Below, in pieces: positions 55,422-63,542 of a DNA stretch of 64,000 nt. The notes under the pieces are model-generated. The model made no database searches, had not been told where the DNA came from, and was given only the letters and a program-made list of their open reading frames with translations. Numbering within the stretch: position 1 is the first letter of the stretch; every line of letters starts with the position of its first letter. The stretch is from the NCBI RefSeq assembly GCF_014195095.1, contig NZ_JACIBC010000002.1:620001-684000 (forward strand). The letters are read 5' to 3'. The DNA is from Rhizobium sp. BK602 (GTDB taxonomy: Bacteria; Pseudomonadota; Alphaproteobacteria; Rhizobiales; Rhizobiaceae). Both the position numbers and the translations under genes were made by a program.

Positions 55422-56427
55422 CGTTCCGATCGAATATCTTGCGCACGATATAGTTCGGCGAGAGATCGTCGCGATAATAGATGCGCGCGATCATTTCCGA
55501 GAGAATGCCGGTCGTGATCATCTGCACCGACGACAGCAGCAGCACGACGCCGACCAGCAGCAGCGGCCGGTTGCCGATATCGTCGCCGAAGATGAACTTG
55601 GCGATGAAGAGCCAGAGCAGGATCAGCCCGGCGAGCGCTCCTAGGCCAAGGCCGAGCGAGCCGAAGAAATGACCCGGTCGCGCCTTGTAGCGCATGAAGA
55701 ACATCACCGACAGCAGGTCGAGGATGACGCGGAAGGTGCGCGATATCCCGTACTTCGATGTGCCGTGCTGGCGGGCGTGATGCGTGACCGGGACTTCGCC
55801 GATGCGCGAGCTCGGCACGACGCCGGCGACCCAGGCGGGGATGAAACGGTGCATCTCGCCCATCAGCTTCACCTGCTTGATGATCGAGGCGCGGTAGATC
55901 TTCAGGCTGCAGCCATAATCATGCAGCTTGACGCCGGTGATGCGACCGATGAGGTAATTGGCGCACCAGGAAGGGATCTTGCGCAGCAGCAACCCGTCCT
56001 GGCGGTTCTTGCGCCAGCCGACGAGCAGGTCGAGCTGCCGGCGTTCCAGCTCCTCGACCATCGAAGGGATATCCTTCGGATCGTTCTGCAGGTCGCCGTC
56101 CATGGTGGCGATCAGCCGGCCAGCGGCGGCATCGATGCCGGCCTGCATGGCGGCGGTCTGGCCGAAATTGCGCTGGAGCTCGACGATGCTCAGCGTCAGT
56201 CCCTCGCGTCCGAGCGAGCGGCGCGCGTTGACGAGCGTGGCATCCGTGCTGCCGTCATCGACCAGGATCAGTTCCCACGGCCTGGCGAAGCCCGCCATGG
56301 CCGAACAGATGCGTTCGATCAGCGGTCCGACGCTTTCTTCCTCGTTAAAGACAGGCACGACCAGCGAAAGCTCCAAAGCGCTTGCCGTATCGGTCAGGGG
56401 GCGGGTCGACTCTGCCGTTGTCTGCAA
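55408..56427 (-). CDS. GT2 polyprenyl-phosphate glycosyltransferase (ArnC/RgtE-like)
   Basis: Protein of 339 residues. The catalytic domain has LSLVVPVFNEEESVGPLIER, ELILVDDGSTDATL and the metal motif ATMDGDLQNDPKDIPSMVEE. Two C-terminal helices anchor it (about 240-262 and 275-300). This is the dolichol-phosphate-mannose-synthase/ArnC layout, which loads a sugar onto polyprenyl phosphate on the cytoplasmic face. RgtE of R. leguminosarum, which makes dodecaprenyl-phosphate-galacturonic acid, is similar in size and topology. Confidence 0.87.
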   Translation of the reverse strand: MQTTAESTRPLTDTASALELSLVVPVFNEEESVGPLIERICSAMAGFARPWELILVDDGSTDATLVNARRSLGREGLTLSIVELQRNFGQTAAMQAGIDAAAGRLIATMDGDLQNDPKDIPSMVEELERRQLDLLVGWRKNRQDGLLLRKIPSWCANYLIGRITGVKLHDYGCSLKIYRASIIKQVKLMGEMHRFIPAWVAGVVPSSRIGEVPVTHHARQHGTSKYGISRTFRVILDLLSVMFFMRYKARPGHFFGSLGLGLGALAGLILLWLFIAKFIFGDDIGNRPLLLVGVVLLLSSVQMITTGILSEMIARIYYRDDLSPNYIVRKIFDRNDVDA

Positions 56428-56521
56428 CTCTTCTTTCTCCTAAAAGACCGGCAGAACCGGCCGGACGGAACGAGCGACATGTCCGGCATCAGCCTCCGCT
56501 CGCACTGGGTGCCCTAACTAC

Positions 56522-57481
56522 ATGAAGACTCCGATGGTTGCCAGCCGACAGAATTGGTTTATTCGCAACCGAATGACGCTGCTGACGCTTGCCGTCGTGC
56601 TCGCCTATGCCGCCTTCATCGAATGGTTCTGGGGCTGGAGCTCGATCCTGGCGCAATGGGGCAAGGTCGGCGCCTTGCCCATCCTCCTCGCACTGGCGCT
56701 TCTGACTGGCACCTATTTCCTGCGCACCTGGCGCATCTACGATTATTTCCCGAAGGAGACCGGCGGCCATTTCGCCGCGCTCTTCCGCGTGACGCAGGTT
56801 CACAATCTCCTCAACATCATGATGCCCTTCCGCACCGGCGAGACCAGTTTCCCGGTACTGATGCGCTCCGAATTCGGCATTCCGCTGGCGCGAGGAACCT
56901 CGGCGCTGTTCGTCATGCGGCTGCTCGACCTGCATGCGTTGCTGGCCGCAGCCGGCATCGGCCTCGCGCTTGCGTCTCCCTACCGCATGCTGGCCTGGAT
57001 CGGCTGGCTCGCCTTCCTGCTCCTGCCGGTCGCGGGCTTTGCCCTGCGCCGCCCTCTGATCCGCCTTGCCGCGAAGCTATTGCCGAAGAAGATGCAGGGC
57101 CTAGTGCATGAGCTGGAACGCGGCCTGCCGGCCAATGCCGGCGCCTTTGCCCGCGCCTGGCTGACGACGGTGGTCAACTGGCTGGTGAAGGTGGCCGTGC
57201 TCGCCTGGTCACTCGGCCTGATGAACGTGACGCCGCTTTCGGCGAGCTTCGGCGGGGCGCTCGGCGGCGAGCTGTCGTCGGTGCTGCCGGTGCATGCGCC
57301 GGGCGGTGTCGGCACCTATCCGGCCGGTATCACGGCTGGGGCCATGGCCTTTGGGGCATCGAGCGCAAAGGCGGCAATCGACAATCTGGCGCAGGCCAGC
57401 ATCAACGCGCATCTCCTGATCATCGTCTCGGCGCTGACGGGCACGGCGCTCGGGCTGCTCGTTTCCAGAAAACGCTCCTGA
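56522..57481 (+). CDS. Membrane protein of the LPG-synthase transmembrane/UPF0104 family
   Basis: Polytopic protein of 319 residues with about eight helices (MTLLTLAVVLAYAAFIEWFW, LLALAGIGLALASP-like segments, LLIIVSALTGTALGLLVSRK). The conserved stretch NLLNIMMPFRTGETSFPVLM and the GGELSSVLPVHAPGGVGTYP region are those of the lysylphosphatidylglycerol-synthase transmembrane (flippase-like) family. It starts 94 nt from the divergent GT2 gene and may help flip or supply the sugar-lipid; that is inference. Confidence 0.82.
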   Translation: MKTPMVASRQNWFIRNRMTLLTLAVVLAYAAFIEWFWGWSSILAQWGKVGALPILLALALLTGTYFLRTWRIYDYFPKETGGHFAALFRVTQVHNLLNIMMPFRTGETSFPVLMRSEFGIPLARGTSALFVMRLLDLHALLAAAGIGLALASPYRMLAWIGWLAFLLLPVAGFALRRPLIRLAAKLLPKKMQGLVHELERGLPANAGAFARAWLTTVVNWLVKVAVLAWSLGLMNVTPLSASFGGALGGELSSVLPVHAPGGVGTYPAGITAGAMAFGASSAKAAIDNLAQASINAHLLIIVSALTGTALGLLVSRKRS

Positions 57482-57487
57482 ACGGAC

Positions 57488-58735
57488 TTACGGTCGGGGT
57501 TTGCTGACAAGCTCCGCCAGCCGGTTGCGAAGAAAGGCCTGTTCGGGCGCCTGCCGGCAGAGTGAAAGCGCCGTTTCATAGGATTGCCTTGCCTCCTCGG
57601 TGCGGCCAAGTTGGCGCAGGAAATCGGCCCTGGCGGCATGGGCCAGGTGATAGCGCGCCATTCGCTCCTCGCCGAGCAGGCTATCGACGATATCGAGCCC
57701 GGCCGCCGGCCCTTGGCACATCGAGACGGCCACGGCCCGGTTGAGCTCGATCACCGGGGATGGATGGGCCAGCAGCAGCAGATCGTAGAGCGTCACGATC
57801 TGCCGCCAGTTCGTTTCTTCCGGCGTTGCGGCCCGCGCATGTTCGGCGGCGATGGCCGCCTGCAGGGCATAGTTGCCGACGCTTTCGGCCGCCATGGCCT
57901 CGGCCGCAAGCGCGAGACCCTCGTCGATCTTCACCGTATCCCAGAGCGTGCGATCCTGTTCGGCAAGCAGGACGAGATCGCCGGAGGCGCTTGTCCGCGC
58001 CGACCGCCGTGAATCCTGCAGCAGCATGATCGCCAGCAGGCCGGCGGCTTCCGGATCGGGCAGAAGCGTCAGGAGCAGGCGACCGAGCCGGATTGCCTCG
58101 GCGGCGATATCCGCGCGCACGATCGCCGCGCCGGAAGAGGCGGAATAGCCCTCGTTGAAGACCAGATAGATGACATGCAGCACCTGCGCCAATCGCTCGG
58201 GCAATTCGGCCCTGGCGGGGACTTCGTAGGGAATATGGGCAGCGCGGATGCGGTTCTTGGCGCGGACGATGCGCTGGGCGACGGTGGGGGCGGGAACGAG
58301 GAAGGCATGGGCGATCTCTTCCGTCGTCAGGCCGCAGACCTCCCGCAGCGCCATTGCCATCTGCGCCTCGGCGGGGATCAGCGGATGGCAGCAGGTGAAG
58401 ACCAGCCGCAGCATGTCATCCTCGATCTCCTCGTTTTCGGCGATCTCCATGATTTCGCCCTCCGGATAAAGACGGTCGGCGATATCGGCCCTGGACGTGT
58501 CGAACCGCGCCCTCCGGCGGATATGGTCGATGGCCCGGAAGCGTCCGGTCGAGACCAGCCAGGCATAGGGATTGGCCGGGATAGTCTCCGGCGTCCATTG
58601 CTGGGCGGCGGCCATGAAGGCATCGTGCAGCGCCTCTTCCGCCCGGTCGAAATCCCCTAGCAGCCGGATTAGCGTTGCCAGCACGCGGCGCGACTGGTTG
58701 CGGTAGATATCGTCGATGGTTGCGTTCAGGGACAT
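57488..58735 (-). CDS. ECF42-type RNA polymerase sigma factor
   Basis: Sigma factor of 415 residues. The N-terminal part is an ECF sigma: region 2 (LGDFDRAEEALHDAFMAAAQ, AWLVSTGRFRAIDHIRRRAR) and region 4 (REVCGLTTEEIAHAFLVPAP, TVAQRIVRAKNRIR). A long C-terminal extension of about 230 residues (DUF6596-like plus TPR-like helices, LYDLLLLAHPSPVIELNRAV) follows, the hallmark of ECF42. It has no anti-sigma gene beside it; ECF42 factors are instead linked to DGPF proteins, three of which precede it. It is the last gene of that operon. Confidence 0.9.
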   Translation of the reverse strand: MSLNATIDDIYRNQSRRVLATLIRLLGDFDRAEEALHDAFMAAAQQWTPETIPANPYAWLVSTGRFRAIDHIRRRARFDTSRADIADRLYPEGEIMEIAENEEIEDDMLRLVFTCCHPLIPAEAQMAMALREVCGLTTEEIAHAFLVPAPTVAQRIVRAKNRIRAAHIPYEVPARAELPERLAQVLHVIYLVFNEGYSASSGAAIVRADIAAEAIRLGRLLLTLLPDPEAAGLLAIMLLQDSRRSARTSASGDLVLLAEQDRTLWDTVKIDEGLALAAEAMAAESVGNYALQAAIAAEHARAATPEETNWRQIVTLYDLLLLAHPSPVIELNRAVAVSMCQGPAAGLDIVDSLLGEERMARYHLAHAARADFLRQLGRTEEARQSYETALSLCRQAPEQAFLRNRLAELVSKPRP

Positions 58736-58753
58736 GGCTGCCGTTCTCGCCCG

Positions 58754-59116
58754 TCAGGTGTCGGGAAGGGTCAATAGCCGGATCGGGCGGATTTCGACCG
58801 CGCCGTGCCGCGCGGAGGGAATGCGACGGGCAATCTCGGTCGCGGCGGCCATGTCGGCGGCCTCGATCAGATAGAAGCCGGCCAGATGTTCCTTCGTCTC
58901 GACGAAGGGACCATCCGTCACCGTAAGCGTCGTTCCGCGGGGACGAATGACGATCGCCTTGTCGGGCAGCTCCAGCGCGTCGGAGAGGATCAGCGTGCCG
59001 TCCCGCCGCAGACCGTCGTCATAGGCGAAATGCTCGGCGACGAGGCTGTCCATCTCCCCGGAGCTCAGCGTTCCGTCCACATCGATGGACGTATGGATCA
59101 TGCACAGGAACCGCAT
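58754..59116 (-). CDS. DGPF/YciI-like protein 1
   Basis: Protein of 120 residues with the YCII-related (dimeric alpha/beta barrel) fold. It carries the signature LTVTDGPFVETKEHLAGFYL and a conserved C-terminal part (RHGAVEIRPIR). Proteins of this type are partners of ECF42 sigma factors; their activity is unknown. Third of three similar genes, 20 nt downstream of the second and 18 nt before the sigma gene. It is the most divergent copy. Confidence 0.88.
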   Translation of the reverse strand: MRFLCMIHTSIDVDGTLSSGEMDSLVAEHFAYDDGLRRDGTLILSDALELPDKAIVIRPRGTTLTVTDGPFVETKEHLAGFYLIEAADMAAATEIARRIPSARHGAVEIRPIRLLTLPDT

Positions 59117-59135
59117 GTTCTCCTCCCTCGCTCGT

Positions 59136-59498
59136 CTATTCGTCCGGAAAGCGGATGTCGTAGGCGGGGCGCACCTCGATCATGCCATAGCGGGCGACGG
59201 GGAAGGTGGCAGCGATGCGGGTCGCTTCCTCCATGTCCTTCGCCTCGATCAGCACGAAACCGCCGAGATGTTCCTTTATCTCGGCGAAGGGGCCGTCGGT
59301 CACCGCCGTTTCGCCCTTGCGCACGCGCACCGTCCGGGCGGTCTCCGGTTCGCGCAGGGCATTGGCGACAAGGAGATGGCCGCTTTCGCGCAGCCGGTTG
59401 TCATTGTCGACGGAGTCCTGCGTCAGGCGCCGCCCGTCTTCCTCGCTGATACCGTTGATTTCGGCGGTGTCGAACCAGACCTGGCAAAGAAATTTCAT
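59136..59498 (-). CDS. DGPF/YciI-like protein 2
   Basis: Protein of 120 residues from ATG 59498 (MKFLCQVWFDTAEINGISEE). It carries AVTDGPFAEIKEHLGGFVLI and ARYGMIEVRPAYDIRF. It is clearly similar to the third copy (both start MK(F/Y)LCQVWFD), so the pair arose by duplication. An in-frame extension upstream overlaps the previous gene and is not likely coding. Confidence 0.88.
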   Translation of the reverse strand: MKFLCQVWFDTAEINGISEEDGRRLTQDSVDNDNRLRESGHLLVANALREPETARTVRVRKGETAVTDGPFAEIKEHLGGFVLIEAKDMEEATRIAATFPVARYGMIEVRPAYDIRFPDE

Positions 59499-59508
59499 CA
59501 CCGTCTCC

Positions 59509-59868
59509 TTAAAGTCCGGGACCGAAGGAATAGATCGGCCGTACCTCGATGGCGCCGAGCTTTGCCAGCGGAATGCCGGCTGCGACACGGATGGCGTCGT
59601 TCAAGTCTCTGGCTTCGATCAGGATGAAGCCGCCGAGATATTCCTTGGTCTCGATGAAAGGGCCGTCCGTCACGGCTGTCTCGCCGTTGCGCACCCGCAC
59701 GGTCACGGCCGAGCTCGGCGATTGCAGTGCTTCGGCATGGATCATCTGGCCGCCGGCGACGAGATCCCGGTCATAGGCGAGTGAGGCGGAATCGAGCCTC
59801 TGTCTTTCCTCGCTCGTCATGCCATCGAGTGTCGTTCCGTCGAACCAGACCTGGCAAAGATATTTCAT
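59509..59868 (-). CDS. DGPF/YciI-like protein 3
   Basis: Protein of 119 residues from ATG 59868 (MKYLCQVWFDGTTLDGMTSE), preceded by GGAGAGGCTGCG on the minus strand. It carries AVTDGPFIETKEYLGGFILI and KLGAIEVRPIYSF. First gene of the operon, directly downstream of a candidate ECF42 promoter. Confidence 0.88.
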   Translation of the reverse strand: MKYLCQVWFDGTTLDGMTSEERQRLDSASLAYDRDLVAGGQMIHAEALQSPSSAVTVRVRNGETAVTDGPFIETKEYLGGFILIEARDLNDAIRVAAGIPLAKLGAIEVRPIYSFGPGL

Positions 59869-59903
59869 CGCAGCCTCTCCTCTTCCATTCGCTGACAGCC
59901 ATA

Positions 59904-59930
59904 GACGAGCGGGCCGCGCGCAAATCGACA
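59904..59930 (-). promoter_or_regulatory. Candidate ECF42 promoter for the DGPF-sigma operon
   Basis: Read on the minus strand: TGTCGA at 59930-59925, a 17-nt spacer, then CGTC at 59907-59904. This matches the -35 TGTCGA and -10 CGA/TC pattern reported for ECF42 sigma factors. Transcription would start near 59897, about 30 nt before the first DGPF start codon. Confidence 0.7.
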
Positions 59931-59964
59931 TCCCCTCGGGCAGCATGACAAAAAAATTCAACGC

Positions 59965-59991
59965 TGTCGAAAAGAGCCGCGCCCGCTCGAC
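59965..59991 (+). promoter_or_regulatory. Candidate ECF42 promoter for the small membrane protein gene
   Basis: TGTCGA at 59965-59970, again a 17-nt spacer, then CGAC at 59988-59991. Transcription would start near 59998, about 25 nt before the ATG at 60023. It faces away from the promoter at 59904-59930, with the two -35 boxes 34 nt apart. Confidence 0.65.
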
Positions 59992-60022
59992 TAGGTCCGT
60001 CGTCAACAAAGGAGAGACGGAC

Positions 60023-60253
60023 ATGTACACGCTGGAAGCAGCCCTGGTGCATCAATGGTGCCACAAGGCGATGTCGGAGGAAGAGTTGATGCGGTCGGCC
60101 GATCTCGGCAAGGTCTTTCGCCGCACCGCGATCGGGTTCGCACTGTTTGCCATGCTGATCTTCCGCCTGAGCTGGGCAGGCGATCTGATGGCCGAACGGC
60201 CGCAGGTGGCAACCGCTGATCACCCGCGGCCGGCGCCGCAGGCGAGTTATTAG
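60023..60253 (+). CDS. Small membrane protein, possible ECF42 target
   Basis: Protein of 76 residues from ATG 60023, preceded by AAAGGAGAG. It begins MYTLEAALVHQWCHKAMSEE, has one transmembrane helix (about 35-55, RTAIGFALFAMLIFRLSWAG) and a short Pro-rich tail. I do not recognise the family. Its interest is the upstream ECF42-like promoter, which would place it in the same circuit as the DGPF genes. It may be a membrane partner of that system. Confidence 0.7.
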   Translation: MYTLEAALVHQWCHKAMSEEELMRSADLGKVFRRTAIGFALFAMLIFRLSWAGDLMAERPQVATADHPRPAPQASY

Positions 60254-60286
60254 GAAGCTATGTGCCTCTCGATTCCCGGCGCGTTC

Positions 60287-61789
60287 CTACTGGAACGCCG
60301 TCTCGAAGAAGCTGCGCAGCTTGCGCGAATGCAGCGCTTCCGGCGGCATGGCGGCCAGTTTCTGGATGGCGCGGATGCCGATCTGCAGATGCTGGTTGAC
60401 CTGGGTGCGGTAGAAGGCGGTCGCCATGCCCGGCAGCTTCAATTCACCGTGCAGCGGCTTGTCGGAAACGCAGAGCAGCGTGCCGTAGGGAACACGGAAG
60501 CGGAAGCCGTTGGCGGCGATGGTCGCCGATTCCATGTCGAGCGCCACCGCGCGGGCCTGCGACAGCCGCTTGACCGGTCCTGCCTGATCGCGCAGTTCCC
60601 AGTTGCGGTTGTCGATGGTGCCGACCGTGCCGGTGCGCATGATGCGCTTCAGCTCGAAACCTTCATAGCCAGTGATCTCGGCGACCGCCGCTTCCAGCGC
60701 CACCTGCACTTCGGCGAGCGCCGGGATCGGCACCCAGACCGGCAGGTCGTCGTCGAGAACGTGATCCTCGCGCATATAGGCATGCGCCAGCACGTAATCG
60801 CCGAGACGCTGGCTGTTGCGCAGGCCGGCGCAATGGCCGAGCATCAGCCAGGCATGCGGGCGCAGCACCGCGACATGGTCGGTGATCGTCTTGGCGTTGG
60901 ACGGGCCGACGCCGATATTGATCAGGGTAATGCCGGCATGACCCTTCTTCTTCAGATGGTAGGCCGGCATTTGCGGCAGCCGCGGCGGGGTGGTGTCCCC
61001 CTCGGGCTGGCTGGAGCCGGCGGGCGTGATGATATTGCCGGGCTCGACGAAGGCGGTATAGCCGTCGCCGCCCTTGGCCATCAGGTCGCGCGCCCAGTTG
61101 CAGAATTCATCGACGTAGAACTGATAGTTCGTGAACAGCACGAAGTTCTGGAAGTGCTTCGCGCTCGTCGCCGTATAGTGGGAAAGGCGGGCAAGCGAAT
61201 AGTCGATGCGCTGCGCGGTAAACGGCGCGAGCGGCGAAGGCTCGCCCGGCGGCGGGATATATTCGCCATTGGCGATTTCGTCGTCGGTGGTGTTCAGGTC
61301 CGGCGTATCGAAGAGGTCGCGCAGGGGAATGTCGTCGAAGCCGGCGGCGGAGGCTTCCACATGCGCGCCCTCGCCGAAGGCGAAGTGCAGCGGGATCGGC
61401 GTCGTCGATTCCGACACCACCACCGGCACATTATGGCTGCGCATTAGCAGCGTCAGCTGCTCCTTCAGATAGTGCTTGAAGAGCTGCGGCCGTGTGATCG
61501 TGGTCGTGTAGACGCCGGGCGCGGTGACATGCCCGTAGGACAGGCGCGAGTCGACATGGCCGAAGCTCGTCGTCTCGATGCTGACCTGCGGATAGAAGGC
61601 ACGGTAGCGCGCGGTGATCGGCGCGCCGTTGGCGAGCTTGGTAAAGCTGTCGATCAGAAAGGCGGTGTTGCGATCGTAAAGCTCGGTCAGCGCCTCCACG
61701 GCCTTGCCGGGATCGGTAAAGCTGCGCGGCTGGAATGGGGCTGGCGAGGAGATGTCGAGGGGTGAAAAAGGGGAGATTCGGTTGCTCAT
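60287..61789 (-). CDS. amn: AMP nucleosidase
   Basis: Cytoplasmic enzyme of 500 residues that splits AMP into adenine and ribose 5-phosphate. It has the N-terminal Amn domain (SFTDPGKAVEALTELYDRNT, YGHVTAPGVYTTTITRPQLF) and the C-terminal phosphorylase fold (LMLGHCAGLRNSQRLGDYVL, ALDMESATIAANGFRFRVPY with the conserved MES motif). Length is normal for AMP nucleosidase. Single gene. Confidence 0.95.
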   Translation of the reverse strand: MSNRISPFSPLDISSPAPFQPRSFTDPGKAVEALTELYDRNTAFLIDSFTKLANGAPITARYRAFYPQVSIETTSFGHVDSRLSYGHVTAPGVYTTTITRPQLFKHYLKEQLTLLMRSHNVPVVVSESTTPIPLHFAFGEGAHVEASAAGFDDIPLRDLFDTPDLNTTDDEIANGEYIPPPGEPSPLAPFTAQRIDYSLARLSHYTATSAKHFQNFVLFTNYQFYVDEFCNWARDLMAKGGDGYTAFVEPGNIITPAGSSQPEGDTTPPRLPQMPAYHLKKKGHAGITLINIGVGPSNAKTITDHVAVLRPHAWLMLGHCAGLRNSQRLGDYVLAHAYMREDHVLDDDLPVWVPIPALAEVQVALEAAVAEITGYEGFELKRIMRTGTVGTIDNRNWELRDQAGPVKRLSQARAVALDMESATIAANGFRFRVPYGTLLCVSDKPLHGELKLPGMATAFYRTQVNQHLQIGIRAIQKLAAMPPEALHSRKLRSFFETAFQ

Positions 61790-61908
61790 GCGCCATTATA
61801 GAGTGTCGTCTTTAACAAGCAAACGACGATGCGAGGCATGGCTGAGGATTTTCGCAGCTATTTTATATCGCCGCCCTTTGGCGGTGACGGAATGCCGGCT
61901 GAGATGGC

Positions 61909-62088
61909 CTATTGCACGGTGGTGCAATAGGCGCTGCCCGTTTGCAGGCATGTGAAGCTGGCGCCGAAATGCGATTGCGCGCCGCTGCCGCGCCCGGTGT
62001 GATCCACCGCGACCGAAAAGCTGACCGCAAAGATGGCGGCAAACAACATGATGATGGCGAGACGCCGCGCCATGATGATCGTATCCAT
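61909..62088 (-). CDS. Small secreted protein (59 residues)
   Basis: A minus-strand frame from ATG 62088 to the stop at 61909 encodes MDTIIMARRLAIIMLFAAIF and continues with an Ala/Val signal-peptide end (AVSFSVA). The short mature part has two cysteines (ASFTCLQTGSAYCTTVQ) that could form a disulphide, next to a Gly/Ser-rich stretch. CAGGAAC lies just upstream as a weak ribosome-binding site. I believe similar small proteins occur in other rhizobia. Function unknown. Confidence 0.55.
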   Translation of the reverse strand: MDTIIMARRLAIIMLFAAIFAVSFSVAVDHTGRGSGAQSHFGASFTCLQTGSAYCTTVQ

Positions 62089-62296
62089 GTTCCTGGACCT
62101 ACCCGTGCCCTATACTGGACACTGTTTTGCCATGGTCAGGCTGAACAGGTGCTGAGATACCGGTTCATCTAGCGTTCAGGAAGATTACCGCGGGATTGCG
62201 CCAGTATAGAAGATTGAACCATCAGTATTGAGGGCCTCGGAGCGCAAAATGGGACGCTCCGCATGTGCGCGGCAACATGAATTCGGCACGGAAATT

Positions 62297-62339
62297 GCGA
62301 GAGCCGAACAGGAGCATGTCTGTCCAGGCCGGCTCTCGC
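62297..62339 (-). terminator. Possible terminator after the DUF2147 gene
   Basis: A 10-bp stem (GCGAGAGCCG/CGGCTCTCGC) with a 23-nt loop lies 17 nt beyond the stop of the DUF2147 gene. The following sequence is only weakly T-rich, so the call is tentative. Confidence 0.4.
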
Positions 62340-62355
62340 GATGGAAACGGTGTTT

Positions 62356-62694
62356 TTAGAGCTTCGTCCAGGTCTGTGACTTGCAGAAGATCTTCAGGAC
62401 GCAGCCTTTCATCCTGACGGTATTGCCGCTCACCGTGCCTGAGCCGCTATAGGTCTTGTCTTCGGCCGGGTCGGTGAGCTCGCCGACATAGCTGTCGCCC
62501 TTGCCCTGCATCTTGCCGATCTGCCGTCCGGAATATTTGCCGGTCTTCAGCGTCACGCAATAGCTGCCGCCGCAGGATGCGATGGCGGCAGTCTCGCCCG
62601 AGGCGGTCTTCCAATTGCCGACGATCGGCTCGTCGGCAAAGGCGGTGCCGGCGCTGATAAGCAGTGCTGCGGCGATGATGGTGGCACGGATCAT
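62356..62694 (-). CDS. DUF2147-like periplasmic protein
   Basis: Exported protein of 112 residues. The signal peptide MIRATIIAAALLISAGTAFA ends with an AFA/DE cleavage site. The mature domain (VGNWKTASGETAAIASCGGS, YCVTLKTGKYSGRQIGKMQG, YVGELTDPAEDKTYSGSGTV) fits DUF2147, small beta-barrel-like proteins of unknown role. Two pairs of cysteines may form disulphides. Single gene. Confidence 0.8.
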   Translation of the reverse strand: MIRATIIAAALLISAGTAFADEPIVGNWKTASGETAAIASCGGSYCVTLKTGKYSGRQIGKMQGKGDSYVGELTDPAEDKTYSGSGTVSGNTVRMKGCVLKIFCKSQTWTKL

Positions 62695-62780
62695 GTCTTT
62701 CCTCCCCGAAAGTCTTCCGCTCCCGTAGCCGGGATCGCGATGAAATTAGCTTACGCGAACGTAAAGGTAAATATGCCCTA

Positions 62781-62824
62781 GAGCATGATGCCGAAAAGTG
62801 TGAGCGGTTTTCGGCATCATGCTC
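62781..62824. repeat. Rhizobial palindromic intergenic repeat
   Basis: A perfect 17-bp inverted repeat (GAGCATGATGCCGAAAA and its complement) with a 10-nt loop GTGTGAGCGG. This family (catgatgccgaaaagtgt...) is scattered between genes in Rhizobiales genomes. A CTAGAGC copy flanks each side (62779 and about 62839), so the full element may reach 62856. Confidence 0.8.
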
Positions 62825-63212
62825 TACTTCTTTGATCCTAGAGCCGGATTTCTCCATTTTGCCGGCCATTTTCGCCGACGGAAAACAGTCTCTCTTATCG
62901 CTGCGGCTTTTTTTGTGGTGAAGGAAGGGTTTATTTCCGGATCTTAACAGAAGGTAAAGCCTGCGCGAAAATCCTTAATTTGCAAGGGAAGCGATGTTTA
63001 ACAAAATCCCAAGTTTACCAAGCATTTGTACTTTGTTTGCATCGAATTAAGCATGCATTTTAGGCGTTTTTTGAAAGCCGTCTGCGATAGTGAAGCCATC
63101 AAACGAGCGGGGCAAACCCGCCGGCCGGAAGGACCATCAAGCCGCGATAGACGGCAAGGTCCGGACCGGAAAACAGGGCAGACGCAACAAGACTGAAACA
63201 GGGATAAAACCG
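62825..63212. other. A/T-rich upstream region of the Sel1 gene
   Basis: About 390 nt. The stretch 62900-63070 is A/T-rich for this genome, probably containing the promoter of the gene at 63213. Frames running through it on either strand have no recognisable domain. Confidence 0.4.
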
Positions 63213-63476
63213 ATGGCACGCTTCGAAACTCCGATGTCTGAAATGGCCATGATGGGTGGCAACAGCGCCGACGCCCTTTGCGAGCTGGGCGTGAACTACG
63301 CGACCGGCAGGGGCTGCAAGGCAGACCCGGTTGCCGCCCACAAATGGTTGAATATCGCCGCCATCAAGGGCAGCGACCGCGCCGCCGAGCTTCGCGCCGA
63401 CGTCGCCGCCACGCTGACCAAGATGCAGCTCGCCGCAGCGCTGCGCGCCGCCCGCGAGTGGATGACCATGCACTGA
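63213..63476 (+). CDS. Sel1-repeat small protein
   Basis: Soluble protein of 87 residues from ATG 63213, preceded by AGGGATAAAACCG. It contains one Sel1-like unit (ADALCELGVNYATGRGCKAD, then PVAAHKWLNIAAIKGSDRAA) and a helical tail. Single Sel1 units act in protein contacts; no partner is evident. An upstream in-frame ATG (63090) is less likely. A large hairpin follows at 63543. Confidence 0.8.
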   Translation: MARFETPMSEMAMMGGNSADALCELGVNYATGRGCKADPVAAHKWLNIAAIKGSDRAAELRADVAATLTKMQLAAALRAAREWMTMH

Positions 63477-63542
63477 AGCGTGTCACACCCGATCTAAAAC
63501 AATGACCCTGGAAGAGGGGGACCGGTAGCGTGGCGGAGAGGC

